Positions 22,199 to 34,800 are shown, counted from the first letter of the stretch. The stretch is DNA of 64,000 bases from Rhyacichthys aspro (GCA_036850595.1 CM072149.1:1278001-1342000), one strand, 5' to 3'. The notes: generated by a model not told the origin, from the letters alone. Numbers and translations: made by a program.

Positions 22199-23690
22199 TT
22201 AACAGCAGGGTTTGCCATGATTCAAAGCCATCAGTTTGAGGTGTATGTTTGTGTGTGTGTGGATTGGGGATGGGTAGTGGGGGCTCAGGAGACAGTCCTG
22301 GAGGCAAAGAAATACACATGATGCACAAACATGGAAATAAATGCATGCATTAAGGCGACACATGAATACACTCATAAACACATGCATCACAGGCTCACAG
22401 CACAATGTGAGCAGTGGCATTCAGAGGCCAGCATCAGAGCAGCACCACCACATGGGATCTGCATTATAGAAATATGAATCTGATCAAATTAAATTAAATC
22501 CGGGTTGATTCAGCAGCAGAATTGTACTAATGGTTAAAATTTCTAATTATAAAAGGGCAACTTTTGTACATTTTATACCTGCTAAATAATGCTCTCTGGA
22601 AATTCTGTATAGTTCCAGTTAGAATCCGGACTTTGAGATGCTGTGATCTGGACCGTAAGACATTTTTTTTAATAATTACAAGCACATAATGGAAAAAATA
22701 TTTTTGAACAGGCACTCGTAGAAAAGCTATGCATGCGTGGGTCCTTGAGTTGCTATGGTTATGGACTCTAGACCAACAAAGAAAGGTAGATTCAATATAT
22801 GCTTATAGTTAACAGCTAAATGAGCGAGAAACGATTCAAATCGAAAAGCTCGAATCAAATTATTTGAGATTACGGACATAGGGGCAAAGTTGATTTTATC
22901 AGAAAAATACACAGCTCTTCAGCTACTTGTCAAAGTTGAATGACATGTAATAGACTGTTATCACGACAGGATTGAAAAGAATATAGCTCAAAAGGGAAGT
23001 GAGGATGTGTAAATATGTGGCGAGTTAACAACAGTCAAACAAAGAACGAAGCGAGTAATTAGCTCATTCACGTTCAATAGAATCTGATGTATGTTATTTT
23101 GGGGTCATCCTTAAAAAAAATAAATAAATAAACTAAACAGAAGTGTGCTGTTTTCAGAGAGGATGTGGATCTACTGTAGGTTTGGGTGTTGCCAGGTTTT
23201 ATCCTCATCCAAAATTCCCAATCTCTTCTCCGTCAGTGGACTAGAAATCAACCCTGAGGACGCCAGAGTACATTTAAAAACTATTAATTTACCTTCACTG
23301 ACAAGTCATTTTACATGCCATCTTTTACTGGTATCAATATCGGGACAACCCTATTTTTTCGCTTACTGTCGTCAAAATCATTCACTTCCTTTTTCAAAAC
23401 CGTTTCATATTTTGTAGTCTGCGTTTGTGGGCTTTTATCATTTAGGAGAAATGATCCATGAAGTCACAGAATGGGCTTGTTTGTATTTGACTTTCTCTGT
23501 GCGATTGTGTATGTGCTTGTGGATGGTGCGTTCTTGGCCAGGTCTCTGTTTGGTTCTCTGTGGGACCACCTGGCTGAGTGATGGTCAGTGACGGCAGGAA
23601 CAAAGTCCCAGACGCTCTGCCACAAGTCTGTGAAAGAGGTGATTCATGAACAGTGGCCACGAGGTCTTGGCTCAGACTCTTTGATTGAAA
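22199..23690. other. Non-coding interval
   Basis: AT-rich and largely featureless, with an AAATAAATAAATAAA stretch at about 23119-23132. No gene is supported. Confidence 0.5.
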
Positions 23691-24085
23691 CCTGTTTAGC
23701 AACAATTGCTAATTTCATTACATGGTGTCAGCGCACACTGAGCGGCTCCTAAAAGGCCCGCTTTGAACTTTCAGGACCCAAACAATGACAGGGGCCAGTG
23801 CGGGGGGCTGACGGCAGTGTGACAGGTCGCTGGTGCATGCAAAAACAAAACCTCTTCAAAAAATGCGCGGAAGGTTTTTCATAATGCTGAAGTCTGTCAA
23901 ATATTTTGATATGTCCCACACACCATGGTGCAGCTCCTCCTGGGCTTTTAGCCTTTGAGCGTGTGAACAATTGACTTTCTTCACGATCAAGTCGCTCGCC
24001 TCCCGCCTCCAGGCAAAAGCTTTCATGAGGAGCCATGGCTTCCACTGCAGCTGTTCCTCGAGGGTTCTTCCCATGGACACCACCG
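23691..24085. promoter_or_regulatory. CNE-like unique block
   Basis: Unique balanced sequence with ATTGCTAATTTCATTACATG near 23706 and no repeat similarity. ORFs on both strands overlap. A weak regulatory call from composition. Confidence 0.22.
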
Positions 24086-24424
24086 ATAAAAACTCTTTGA
24101 GGAAGTATTTTCAGTTGTGCGGCTGTGTAGGTTCGGCTTTTTTCACGTCCAAAACTTGGCTCTTTAAAGTTTTATGTTAGACCATCAAGCCAACTTTTGC
24201 TCGTTATTTTCATTTTTTCATTTGTCTTAAGTGTATTTTTCAGGTTATTTTACAGCCCACCATCACCTACTCTACAATAGACATTACATAGGCACTTCCT
24301 TGTTACACAAATGGGTGTTATATTTTTAATTAAAGCCTACTTTTAGCCCTTTCAATAGGCCGAGTAAGGCTGTTCTTATTTTTTGTATGTATGCCTGTTC
24401 TTTATGCTTTTGTGCCTACCTGTT

Positions 24425-24512
24425 TTATACTCTTTGCTGTAGATTATGCTGAGATTTGTCCGGCAAATGTAAAGTGCGCTACAAATAAAATGTATTATTA
24501 TTATTATTATTT
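24425..24512 (+). mobile_element. Retroelement 3' tail ending in (ATT)n
   Basis: GTAAAGTGCGCTACAAATAA followed by AATGTATTATTATTATTA is the typical 3' end of fish non-LTR elements (GCGCTATATAAATAAA followed by ATT repeats), here with small changes. Upstream sequence is too diverged to extend the element. Confidence 0.45.
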
Positions 24513-25039
24513 TGTTTCTGTTTGTTTTACAGTACCAACTGACAACGGAAAATACATTTTAGAATGGGCAATTACAACGTTTTCACACAAAATTCTGTAA
24601 AAATGTCGAATTTAACCAAAAAAAGTGTATCTATGATGCACCAAATCTATGTTGATTTATGCAAATTCGTCATGTGCTGTTAACTTTCCACTTAATTTAG
24701 TGTTTTGTTCCCTTCAGGACATCAAATAAGATGGAATTTTTTTCTAAATGTCAGTAACTGGAAAACCTATAAAAAAGAGGAATGACGAGAATTTGACCAT
24801 TTCAAAATAAATGCCAAAAATAAGAAATGTTGCTTAAAAACTATTTCACATTATTCGATCACACGTTTACATTACAAATTGCACTCAGAGTACAGTCTTG
24901 CAGTTCAAACGAAGTCCTTAATAAATACAAGTCTAAAACTTTTTTTCCTTTTTTCCCGTTAAACAGTGAGAAGAATGAGAAGTGCAGACAGAACATGCAC
25001 CATGAAGGTAACTTTCCAAAGTTCACTGTGGATGTAGGC
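24513..25039. other. AT-rich non-coding interval
   Basis: Nothing recognisable. Confidence 0.5.
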
Positions 25040-25480
25040 AGCGTATGAATATTCATGAAAAATTAGCCGGGCTCACAGAGGCTGATAGAAGGCCCTTTCT
25101 GCTACAGTATTAGGCCTGTTAAGAGATGAAAGGCTTGCAAACCATCCCCACTTCCTTGGCCTTATACCGGGACACAATGGCCAACCAGCCGCTCAATTAG
25201 TCTGCCATCTTAGACTGACTGTTTGACAGGTCTAGCTAATTGTTAATCCTGCCATAACTGTTGCTCAGAGTAATTAATCATGTAACAAAAGAGCTCTCGG
25301 TGAGGAAGCCCGACTACTGCGGATGATCCAACCAGGAAGCAGGAGCCCCAAAACCAAAAGGTTGTCCAATTTACTCCCGAGGTTGATCAACAAACATTTA
25401 ATCTTCATTTGCAGCACCTTGGTGGCAAAGTGTGAGTACAGGCTGTTTTTTTTTTTTGCCATGTAAATAAGTGCGTGCGT
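25040..25480. promoter_or_regulatory. CNE-like unique block
   Basis: Densely packed candidate sites: GAATATTCATGAAAAATTAG at 25047, GTCTAGCTAATTGTTAATCC near 25230 and GAGTAATTAATCATGTAAC near 25267. They lie in unique sequence of balanced composition. This is among the more enhancer-like stretches here. No conservation data were available. Confidence 0.35.
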
Positions 25481-25994
25481 GAGATCTCCGGGCTTATGGA
25501 AATGCAGAGCAGTGTGAGCCCCACCGGAGCAGAATCCAGGGGTCAAGTACCATTCATCATGAGATGGAGTGTCATTTTCTACACTTCACACGCAGGCAGC
25601 TGCCTAAGAGGAGCAGGAGAAAAGGAGGTATTCTTTGAGGGGGGGAAAGAAAAGGCAGAGCGAGCACAATCCGGCTTCAGAGAGGAGCTGGGGGGGGGAG
25701 AGGGGGCTTCATAGGAACACAAGGTGCCACTGTGTCAGAATTCAAATGCGAGCAGCACCGGTGATGTCATTCACCTCCCCTTCCCCACCTCGAGTCATGG
25801 GACGAGCCGCATTCTTGGGAAAAGGAAGCTGACACAAAGAGACACCGTGTTGTGCCGTTTTGCAAGACTGACTCATTTGGCTGTGACCCATAAGTGATTT
25901 TTTTTTTCTCGGTGTGTCCAAATGATGATTAATATCTGTTTTCTATCTCCATGCTGAATGTCCACGGTGGCAAACAAGAGCAGCGCTTGTTTGG
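25481..25994. other. Non-coding interval
   Basis: Purine-rich at 25610-25710 (G-runs). Short ORFs overlap across frames. No recognised gene. Confidence 0.45.
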
Positions 25995-26177
25995 ATGAAA
26001 AAGGAATTCAAGCCTCCCAGGCTATTGGAGCTCATAAAGGCCAAATTGGATAATTTGAGGGAAAATGGACAGAGGTCATATCTTTCCTCATTTTTGAGAT
26101 TTAAAGATAGTCACGAAAGAAGGCCGTTTCTGTTGAGTCCAGAGACTACTCCTCCTGTTTTGTTCAGCACTATTTAA
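25995..26177 (+). CDS. Unrecognised 60-aa ORF, weak candidate
   Basis: The frame starts MKKEFKPPRLLELIKAKLDN and ends PPVLFSTI. It is rich in Lys, Glu, Leu and Arg, without low-complexity character. AATAAA-type signals follow within ~40 bp (about 26190-26205), so it could be the end of a terminal exon or a small ORF. There is no recognised family, no clear splice acceptor and no Kozak support. It may equally be conserved non-coding sequence. Confidence 0.1.
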   Translation: MKKEFKPPRLLELIKAKLDNLRENGQRSYLSSFLRFKDSHERRPFLLSPETTPPVLFSTI

Positions 26178-28009
26178 AGATTAAAAAAAAATAAAATACT
26201 GTAATAAAACTGGTTTGGGGGATATTACTTCACCACATTAAGAGGAATCTGGAAACTTATACTGAAAAATGATCGAATGTTTTTATCCACTAAGTATATT
26301 TTTATATCTGATCTGTTATTGCTTGGGTTAACCTCAATCTCTTGTATATTAGTCAGTATCACGAGAAATGATTAAGATCCAAAAAGATTAAAAAGATGTT
26401 TCATTTCCAAACTGCTGATGTCATGTTGTAAACGATTTGTTTTTGTTTTCTGGCACCATTTTGTCCTTTCTATCACTCTTTTTTGACAAGTTTATTGCAT
26501 TTGACTGCATCTGCACCTTTTTGCACCTTTTGTACGACTGGTTACTTTCATGAACAATGTTGTCATATAAATGGACGTGAGACTAACCGAGAGGGACGTC
26601 CGTGAGTCCGAAGGAGACGAAAAGCTCACGTGTCCTTGAGTGAGTCCCTGTTGCAACCTCAGATAACTCTTTTTTTCACACAAAAAACTACAATGCCAGA
26701 AAGACCTGATGATTTCTACAAAAAAGAATTCTCTCAGGAGCCGCTGGATGTTCCGCAGCCAACCCACCTCCACTACCGCTCAGGACCAAAGCACAACGCC
26801 GCTCACCAAAAACCTGCAGACAATAAACACAAACAGTAGGAATCCTTTCCTAATTTGATTTGCTCCACAGGTGGTCAGCAGCTGCTTGCAAACAGGTTAC
26901 AGGGCCCTGATGAACGAGCGGGGATTTTCATTTTAAGTGGAACAATGGACTCAGGTCCCAAATCCAGGAGGTCATTTCTTTCTTCCCCTTTTTTATTTTT
27001 TTATTTGGCAACGCCTGGAGGTAAGTCCCAGCTCCACAGCAGCAGACACTGAAGTCTTTTGTCTCTGTGCACCAGAATGGGGGCTATCAGAAATCCCCCC
27101 TGTCCCAGTTCACATGATTCAATGAGTGCCCTGTGTGTCAGTCTAAGGGCTGTTCTTTTCTTGCCTATGTTCTTGTCTATTCATGACGTACACCGGAGGG
27201 GGAAAAACCACGCTCCGAAGATGGCTGGAGGTCTGCTTTTGCTCATACAAGTCAAAAACAAACCCACAAGAACTCCAAATTCATTTAATTCATAATTGCG
27301 TGTCTTTCTTTGCCCACAGCAAGTCAGCCCTTTCAAAATATCTCCGAAGATCGTCCAACTTGTCAACAATGGGCAGAAAATCATTTATAGATGAATCATT
27401 TGAAGTTAAATGTGATTCAGATTCTGATTTTAAAAGGTCCGATGTCAGATTGTTCTCTGGCTGGACTCACACGGTCAGATTCTAGGAAGTTGTCTTCTCG
27501 TAAATGCAAGTGGGATCTCGGTGGAGAGTGTCTCACGGGCAGATGGGGCTTTTCCAGCAATATCAGTTGAGATCTTGTGCTTGGAAAGCCACAGGCGTAA
27601 ACAGACACCTGACCGCCCAAAACAGCCAGGAAACTGGTGTAAGAATGCCTTGTAATGTGCTTCATTCAAAGCTCAAACACAGAAAGAAATAAACCCACCT
27701 TGTCATGATCAGTTTGTAAATCCAGTGTTGCCTTCACTTTCCAGGCCTTCTCAAGTTCTTCTTTTGAGTGCTTGGTATTTCCTTTTCCCTGTTGTCGACA
27801 TCACTTGGTATCGCTGTCTACCACAACACCTTTCCTCTTGTTACTGTGATTAAGGGCGGTATAAATAACGCCGAATTGAATGTGAAGCGGCGTCGATGTC
27901 TTGTAAGGTCACTTAAACCTGTCTCTTCTCATCACACCAACATAAAACTTTCATCACTGCATCCTGAACTTGCCCCGGCGTCCCTTCATCTAGCCTCCCA
28001 CAGCTGATG
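26178..28009. other. Non-coding interval
   Basis: No gene is supported. Two stretches (26690-26840 and 27310-27485) have short open frames in otherwise unique sequence. Their translations match no family I recognise and antiparallel frames are open too. Confidence 0.4.
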
Positions 28010-28345
28010 TTTGTTGTTAACGGCGCTGTCACAGAGGATAAAGAGAGGTTACCTGTTGGCTGAGAGCAGATTTATCCGCACTGATGTTTTGATGTCACCA
28101 TCAGCTGCTCCAGGCACTTAGCTGTTGTAACCAACCAAACCCAATCAAATCTTTGAAGTAGTCATGTATGCATAAGCATGTCTACCTTAATGCCGAATAA
28201 TTAGCGAGTGAACGCGTGGCTCACTGGGATCGCTACCTCAGGGCTAATCTTGCTTTTTCCTGCTTTGATCATTACGTTAATTAAATCTGGCTCCCATGAC
28301 AGGTCGGGGGCTAAAAAACAGGTAGGTGTCATGGGCACCTCGGCG
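28010..28345. promoter_or_regulatory. CNE-like unique block
   Basis: Contains GTATGCATAAGCATG at 28166-28180 (octamer-like ATGCATAA/ATGCTTAT), GCCGAATAATTAGCGAGTG near 28192 and CATTACGTTAATTAAATCTG near 28270. The combination of POU-like and homeodomain-type sites suggests an enhancer. Confidence 0.33.
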
Positions 28346-29640
28346 CCAACAGATGCACCTGGTGTGTGTGAGCACTGCAGCTGTCAGCGGCCATGCCTGA
28401 GAGTCAGACGGCAGTGTTGTTAATTCAAACCGATGTCCCAAAAGGAGAGAAAAGGGGAGGAGAGCAACTCATTCGTTAGACACCCCAATTCTCCGGTCTG
28501 GAGGCGAGCGCGGCTGCATCTTTACGGCAGCTATGGCCAGAGGAGGAAAGAAGTCATGTTGTCAGACCTCAGTGTCAGCTCGCGTCATCAGCAGTGCCCA
28601 AAGGACAAATTAGAAGTGTGTTTCCAGAGACGTGTCAAAAGTGTTCTCAGTCCACATCACAGCTGAGAAACTGCAAATAAAGACCTGAGCCAAAGTCAAA
28701 CGCCGAAAGGAGACAGGAGAGGAACTCACCTAGGATTTATTTAAATAGAGACGTTAGAGTGCCAGTCCGATCAGATGGTATCGTCACGCTAATGTATGTT
28801 CATCTAAAATCACATTTCTCCTTTAAAATGAGCAGCCATCCCAACTCAGAAGTGATGTTACGTGCAGAGTTCACAACTAATAATAAATGACATTTTTCTC
28901 CACGTTATTACATCACATCGTTACATCATTTTCTTCGTTATTAAACCGGGGAATGTCTGCATAATGTAACATCATCTATTTTCGTCCGCGTTTCTTTTGG
29001 AGTTTGTAAGTAAGGGTTGGACAAAATGGATCATCCGGGCACGTCGGGGCTGCTCAATTGTAAAAGTGTGATGTTCTGCCGAAGCCTACATCTTCATCCA
29101 GCTCCGCAAACACAGAGCGTGCAGTAGTAATTAGTGTCTTCAATATGTTGAACCATCCCACATACCTGTTTAATCAAACCGTTCTGGGCATGTATTCAGC
29201 CTTCAAAGGCAGCTCTTAAAAGGACTCGGGAAAACACAAAAGCAAGTTATCTCTGAGATTCCGTTTGATCGTGATCATTAACGTTTTGGAATCAGTCGTT
29301 GACATAAGGGCCGGTTTTGTTGTTGCACTCCTGGATGCGTTTCTGTGCCGTGGAAGTTGAAGATGTTTGGGAAATTGCTCAGATTATAGTGTTCATGTGC
29401 CATTTGATACCGGTTCCAAGAACAAGGGGAGCTGTCGCCAAACCAGATTACACCGATGAGAGCTGGCGGAACTGGCCGTCCTTTCATAGACCACATGCTC
29501 TTCTTACCGAGTGGACACATTTTTATTATCATGGTAATCGACGTTGTAATTTCAGTATGAACGGCCCCACCCTGCTCCGTTAACAATGGCGGGACCTCAA
29601 CACCAATTAAAGAAAAGTCAGGGAAGCGACAATGGTTAAG
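28346..29640. other. Non-coding interval
   Basis: Unique sequence of mixed composition. A 124-aa minus frame at 29278-29652 overlaps an 88-aa plus frame and has no recognisable domain, so no gene is called. Confidence 0.42.
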
Positions 29641-30814
29641 TAGAAACCGCACACAAACTCAACAAGTTGGTTAGCATTTATTAGCAGCTTTCATGGATTT
29701 TGCAACAACCATTGATGTATAATAAGAACTACATAAGGCGCCGCCCCCTTTCCCCTGCTTCCAATTTGATTAGTGGCCACTCGAGGTACTGCAACGGAAT
29801 TTTTTTTTTTTTTTTTTTTACAAATAAATGACAGCTCGTTTTTGTGAGAATCCTGAATGAATTTAAACCCTGTATTAATCGTCTGCACTGCATTAAAGAC
29901 AAGCAGAACCTGTAAATATTGAGTCCATAATTTATAAGAAATTGATGCAGGTCTATGAATGTAATGTTCAGAAAGTTGCGAATAAACCTGTTTTCATATT
30001 ATTTATTAACAGTGCATCCCAGTTTCAAAAGGTCTGCTTCCGATATGTTTTAAATCTCAAATAGAGACTTTCACTTCGATGAGGTGACGGTTTTCTCTGG
30101 ACCCAGCAGAGTGGGGGTCAACCATCCCAAACTCTCCAATGGAAACGAGGCTACGAGCTCCAGGTTTGGCTTCTAGCATCAAACATGGATTCCATCATTG
30201 AGAAGTTCTCGTATTCAAAGCAATCTGAGAGATACTCTTCATCGCCGTCCAACAGGAACATCAAAGACAGACACAATACATTCTTATGAAGACGTTTCAG
30301 TCGCACACATCTCCAAACCTTTTCAACACGAGCCCGTCCTGTCTTTGAGACCCGTCCACTCAAGCACAGATGCCTCAAAACTGAAAACCCTTTAAGCTCC
30401 TTTTTATTTTACATTGATATGGCTCATCATTTGCAATTTGAGTCACCCTCTGTCCCGTTTAGATTAAGTCAGTGATACAGATGCACCAGCTTCTAAAATA
30501 ACAGGTTGTTCGTGTGACATGTAAACAACACATGGTGCAGGCAAAAGTAATGTCAAAATCATCAAAAACAAATAGCATAAATCCTTGGTACTACAGAATA
30601 TTGTTCATTTGTGAATTTGTGACAACTACGCTGATTTTTTTGTGTAGTGTACATTGCATTCACCAATAAAAATATTAATTACAAAAGGCTACATTTTTTT
30701 CTCAGAATTTCAAAATCTTTTATTGAGGGTACAAGATGTTGTCTCATTATGAAACCGAGCATCAGGGGGTCACTCCTTCGTCAAAGTTGAGTTCTCAAAA
30801 GAGTTCTTCTAAAC
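29641..30814. other. Non-coding interval
   Basis: T-run at 29801-29819. Otherwise unique AT-rich sequence without a gene. It ends with TTCTAAAC (30807-30814), the left target duplication of copy E. Confidence 0.5.
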
Positions 30815-31713
30815 CAGTGGTGTCAAACTCAAAGTGGTGAGGGGCCACGATAGTGAATAAGAATCCTTTCAGGGGCCAAAGATTGCGACACTTGGAGCGC
30901 TTTTATTACATTTTGAATGCAAGGTTTTGTAAAACTCAATTTCTCGGGATCTGATTTGAACAGGTTAGAGCAGAATTATTAGTTATAGCAATTACTTGGA
31001 TTTGAACAGGTTTTATTTGGCTTCAAACAGGTTTTAGATGGATTTGAATCAGATTTTATATCTTTGAAGTAAGAACTGGCTTAAGATTTCATAATCAAAT
31101 GAAATAAATCTGATTCAAATCCATCTAAAACTTGTTCAAATTCAACTAAAACCTGTTCAAATCCATCTAAAACCTGTTCAAAATTCACTAAAACCTGTTC
31201 AAATCCATCTAAAACCTGTTCAAAATTCACTAAAACCTGTTCAAATCCATCTAAAACCTGTTCAAAATTCACAAAAACCTGTTCAAATCCATCTAAAACC
31301 TGTTCAAAATTCACTAAAACCTGTTCAAATCCATCTAAAACCTGTTCAAAATTCACTAAAACCTGTTCAAATCCATCTAAAACCTGTTCAAAATTCACTA
31401 AAACCTGTTCAAATCCATCTAAAACCTGTTCAAAATTCACTAAAACCTGTTCAAATCCATCTAAAACCAGTTCAAAATTCACTAAAACCTGTTCAAATCC
31501 ATCTAAAACCTGTTCAAATACATCTAAAACCTGTTCAAAATTCACTAAAACCTGTTCAAATCCATCTAAAACCTGTTCAAATCCATCTAAAACCTGTTCA
31601 AATCCATCTAAAACCTGTTCAAAATTCACTAAACAACTAAATGCATTGGAGGGCCACGTAAAACACTGCAAAGGGCCGTATTTTGCCCCTGGGCCTTGAG
31701 TTTGACATGTGTG
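30815..31713 (-). mobile_element. Complete minisatellite-bearing hAT-like element (copy E)
   Basis: Both termini are present: CAGTGGTGTCAAACTCAA at the left and TTGAGTTTGACATGTGTG at the right. The shared inverted core is TGTCAAACTCAA. The flanks TTCTAAAC (30807-30814) and CTCTAAAC (31714-31721) form an 8-bp target duplication with one mismatch that fits nTnnnnAn, a hallmark of hAT insertion. Internally, a short hairpin (GATGGATTTGAATCAGATT facing AATCTGATTCAAATCCATC) lies at 31034-31127, next to the large array. There is no transposase ORF. Confidence 0.93.
31108..31632 (+). repeat. 21-bp minisatellite in copy E, 42-bp dimers
   Basis: About 25 units. Most form a near-perfect 42-bp dimer alternating CAAATCCATCTAAAACCTGT with CAAAATTCACTAAAACCTGT. 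One unit has CAAATACATC and one has AACCAG. The uniformity suggests recent expansion. The 196-aa minus-strand frame of FEQVLDG/FEQVLVN heptads results from the 21-bp period. Confidence 0.96.
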
Positions 31714-31721
31714 CTCTAAAC

Positions 31722-33015
31722 TCTGCGAATCTTTATAATGAACTGGATATATACTATAGCTGGACTCAATTAAGAAACAATTGCAAAACTTTTTTCTGAT
31801 TCTCTCATGACAACAGAGCTTACTTTATACACACCTCAGAGATTTTCCAGACAATCACATACACACTTTCTCCTGATCTTTGTGCTTGTACATGCAGCAC
31901 GTCTAGTTACATAGTGACATTGGGATAAGGTGCTTAATGACATACCCAATAACGTCTCTAAGATGATGGATGAAGTGATGATGGTTAATATGTTAACACC
32001 AACAAAAAAGAATACAGTATGAGGAGAGAATAATTTAAACCTCACCGTTTATTTGATGCTCAGTTTCTCTTTGTTGTACGTCCATCATGGTAAACTGTGT
32101 GTCTGTAAGTACCTCTCCATGCAAATCCAATAGGAATCCTCAAAAACTAGACTAATTCTTTTCTTAGCTTATATAAACATTGAAAGAGAGGTACCATGTT
32201 AGCAGCACACAAGAAGAAAGAAAATAAAAGTCCATTTTGTTTATTAACTGATGTCATAGCCTGCTCATATTTATTGTCATATGTTACTAAAGACAAATAC
32301 TCATGTCAATATGTATATCCACATTTAATAAAATACTATCATTCATTTTTTTATTTTAATTTACACAAATAGAGTAAATTGTGTCGAAGATGTGCTGCTC
32401 TTTCCACAAAACGAGTCTGGAAAAGGAAATATAGAAATAGAAATCTTCACTTTGAGAGGTTTCTTTTGGCCTTGCCCTGTTATATCTGCAGAACAAAAGT
32501 AAAAAAAAAAATGTTGCTCTATGTGTAGACCAGGCCTGTATGGGGACACACCTCTGATGGCATCCTCCTGCCTCTCTCCCGGAGCCTGAGCCCACAGGCA
32601 GCTTTTCTGAAGAATCACAAGAAATTCATTTCCGGCCTGCATTGGGAAATAACAAAAGCATTCCTCATGACAGGCCCCTCTTCCTGTCATCTGCAGGCCA
32701 CAAGTCCACTCCGCTATTTATAGAAAGCTCTTCCTTGTTCTTTCTTGATCACAAGCAGGAATCAGAACTCATCAGGTGATCGCATTAACAAATTACAGAT
32801 GGCAGGAAGTCTGTTTGGACTTTAGGCAAAGGTAGTGTGCAGCAGTGAGGAACACACATGGGGCAGTAAGGGTTTTTTAGATATTTTCATGTCCTTAACA
32901 CCATTGAACGAATGTTATATGTGCCTGTTTTGCTTTATTTTAATTGTATAGCAGGTTTTTTTTTTTCGTTTTATGATATATGGTTCTGTTAACTTGTAAA
33001 CAAACGTTTTTGTGG
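31722..33015. other. Non-coding interval
   Basis: AT-rich unique DNA with an A-run at 32501-32510. No gene or repeat recognised. Confidence 0.5.
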
Positions 33016-33076
33016 CTGCACTAAAACTGTCAAAGAGCTGTATTTGGCCCCTAGGCCTTGAGTTGGCGCGTGCTGT
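33016..33076 (-). mobile_element. Terminal fragment of the hAT-like family
   Basis: CTGCACTAAAACTGTCAAAG, AGCTGTATTTGGCCCCTAG, GCCTTGAGTTGGCGCGTGCT correspond to the family's 5' end in reverse orientation (compare GGGCCTTGAGTTTGACATG at the right end of copies B and E), with several changes. It is a solo-end remnant without an array. Confidence 0.6.
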
Positions 33077-34260
33077 AGAGTGTTTAGGCTCATGTGATTT
33101 GATCAGAGTAGTGCATTTCTTTTTTATGAGTAATTGGGTTACACGTTCACCTACATTTGTTTTTGTTTTTCTGGTGAGATTATCACAGTGTGGCAGCTTT
33201 CAACATCTTTTCCCAGTTTTTTTGCAGCTTTAAGAAGATATTCGGACGCTTTAGACATAGATGCATTAGAAACTGTAACGATAAAGGTTGTAGGTTTGCA
33301 AATGCAAGGTCTGAACCATCTCTAAAACCAAGTTGTACTGAAGTGCTCCATAAAACAGGGCGGCTACAGTCAAGTGTGTGCTGTGGAGTCCATCAGTGAG
33401 CAAACTAAGTCCGTCCCCGCATCACAACAGTTGATCATACACTAATATCTGGGGGCATCAGTGGCTGCAGCCCAAGCAGAACTAACATGTTAAGCCCAAA
33501 CATTGGGTTTGCACGGCAATGGGGAGTCAGGGGGGTATGCATACATCAAACAGAGATGCCCTTCAACGTTGGGGTATGGAGAATCAACAAGCTTTTTAAA
33601 GGCGAGGCTTACGCTCAGACATCGCAGCGCCAGTTGCAAGGACCGAGCGTTTCCCGAGGCCGGGATCGCCATGTCTCATTTCTTACGTTAGTGGAAAACA
33701 CTTCGTGTAAATAATCTTTTCTGGAGCAACGGAGGTATCTGTGCATGCAAAACAAGGCTGTGTGTAATTTGAATCAGAAGAGACATGAAAGTAGAAGAAG
33801 TGTGGAAACTTTCAAAAGCCAGACGACTGTTTTATAGGTATCTGTGGTTAAGTGTTTTTGCAGTTGTCCAGTCGATCAAACAATGCATGTACAGAGAAGA
33901 TTATTAGATGTCTTTTTATGTCTGGGTTCCCCTTTAGACTGACTTGATTTGCAAGTTTTTTATGTGCCTGTATAATGGATAAATTGTGCAAAACATCCAT
34001 GTTTTTCTGTCAGAGGAGAATTTGTTTCATGGGCTAAGTTTCCATAAACAAAAAATGTGATACAACAATAAGTCTATTCTTGTTATTCTTTTTGTTTTGG
34101 AAGCATAATCTTTCAAGAAGCCCCACACTTAAGACAAAAAAAATCCTGGTGATTGTCGAGATGTGTCAAAAAAAAATCATTCAAAAACAGATCAATTATG
34201 AAGCTATTCTGGTCGTAAGGTTATTGTAAACGGTAATAAGTGTTTTAAATGTATTCGTGT
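33077..34260. other. Non-coding interval
   Basis: No gene is supported. About 33480-33700 is GC-balanced and open in several frames without a recognised product. Confidence 0.45.
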
Positions 34261-34800
34261 TTTCAGAGAAGAGGCCAATTCATTCACGTCCAACAGAAGC
34301 GTGATGGAAATCTTTGACATTCGCTTACGTGTGCACGAAAGACTAACAGTCTCCACGCAACTTTTACTATCTCATATCATCCCATCAATTTTCACTTTTG
34401 GGTCTGCACACAAACAAAGACCTAGCCCTGAAAATCCACTGCGCAAACAGTGTCCGACGGAGACACGCTGCGAGTCTCTCTCGGCGCACCTCGCTCTCTT
34501 GTCATGCCAAATTGTGTTTTACAGCATCTGTTCATTATAGATGGCCGACATGATGGATATGGTCATAATATTAATGTAACACTGACACGGCCGAGACATG
34601 AATCATGGCCGACTTTATTTCAAAGCTGCCGTTTCATTGGGCCGCCACTAAAAAGTGATATATAAATGTCAGTGAATGGCAGCCGTAAAGCATTATGAAG
34701 TACATTTGATGATGCATTTTTAGCATTATCAACCCGTTGGTATTTACTAATGTGTCTTCTTCATGTGACAGTGGCGGTGGACGTCCGTGTCAGCAGAGTT
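34261..34800. promoter_or_regulatory. CNE-like unique block
   Basis: Unique balanced sequence including GGTCATAATATTAATGTAAC at 34561 and several ATGAATCATGGCCG-like sites. There is no coding signature. The short frames over it are not family-like. Confidence 0.3.

Noticed and set aside
27326..27485. Exon after TTTGCCCACAG with frame SKSALSKYLRRSSNLST
   Set aside because: The acceptor looks good, but the frame runs to a stop without recognisable domain and the opposite strand is open over much of it; more like conserved non-coding DNA.
31081..31671. 196-aa minus-strand ORF of FEQVLDG/FEQVLVN heptads
   Set aside because: Same artefact of the 21-bp minisatellite in a transposon copy. No promoter or independent coding signal.
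33480..33700. 5S rRNA or other small RNA gene
   Set aside because: Composition suggested a structured RNA, but the conserved 5S internal control sequences are absent.
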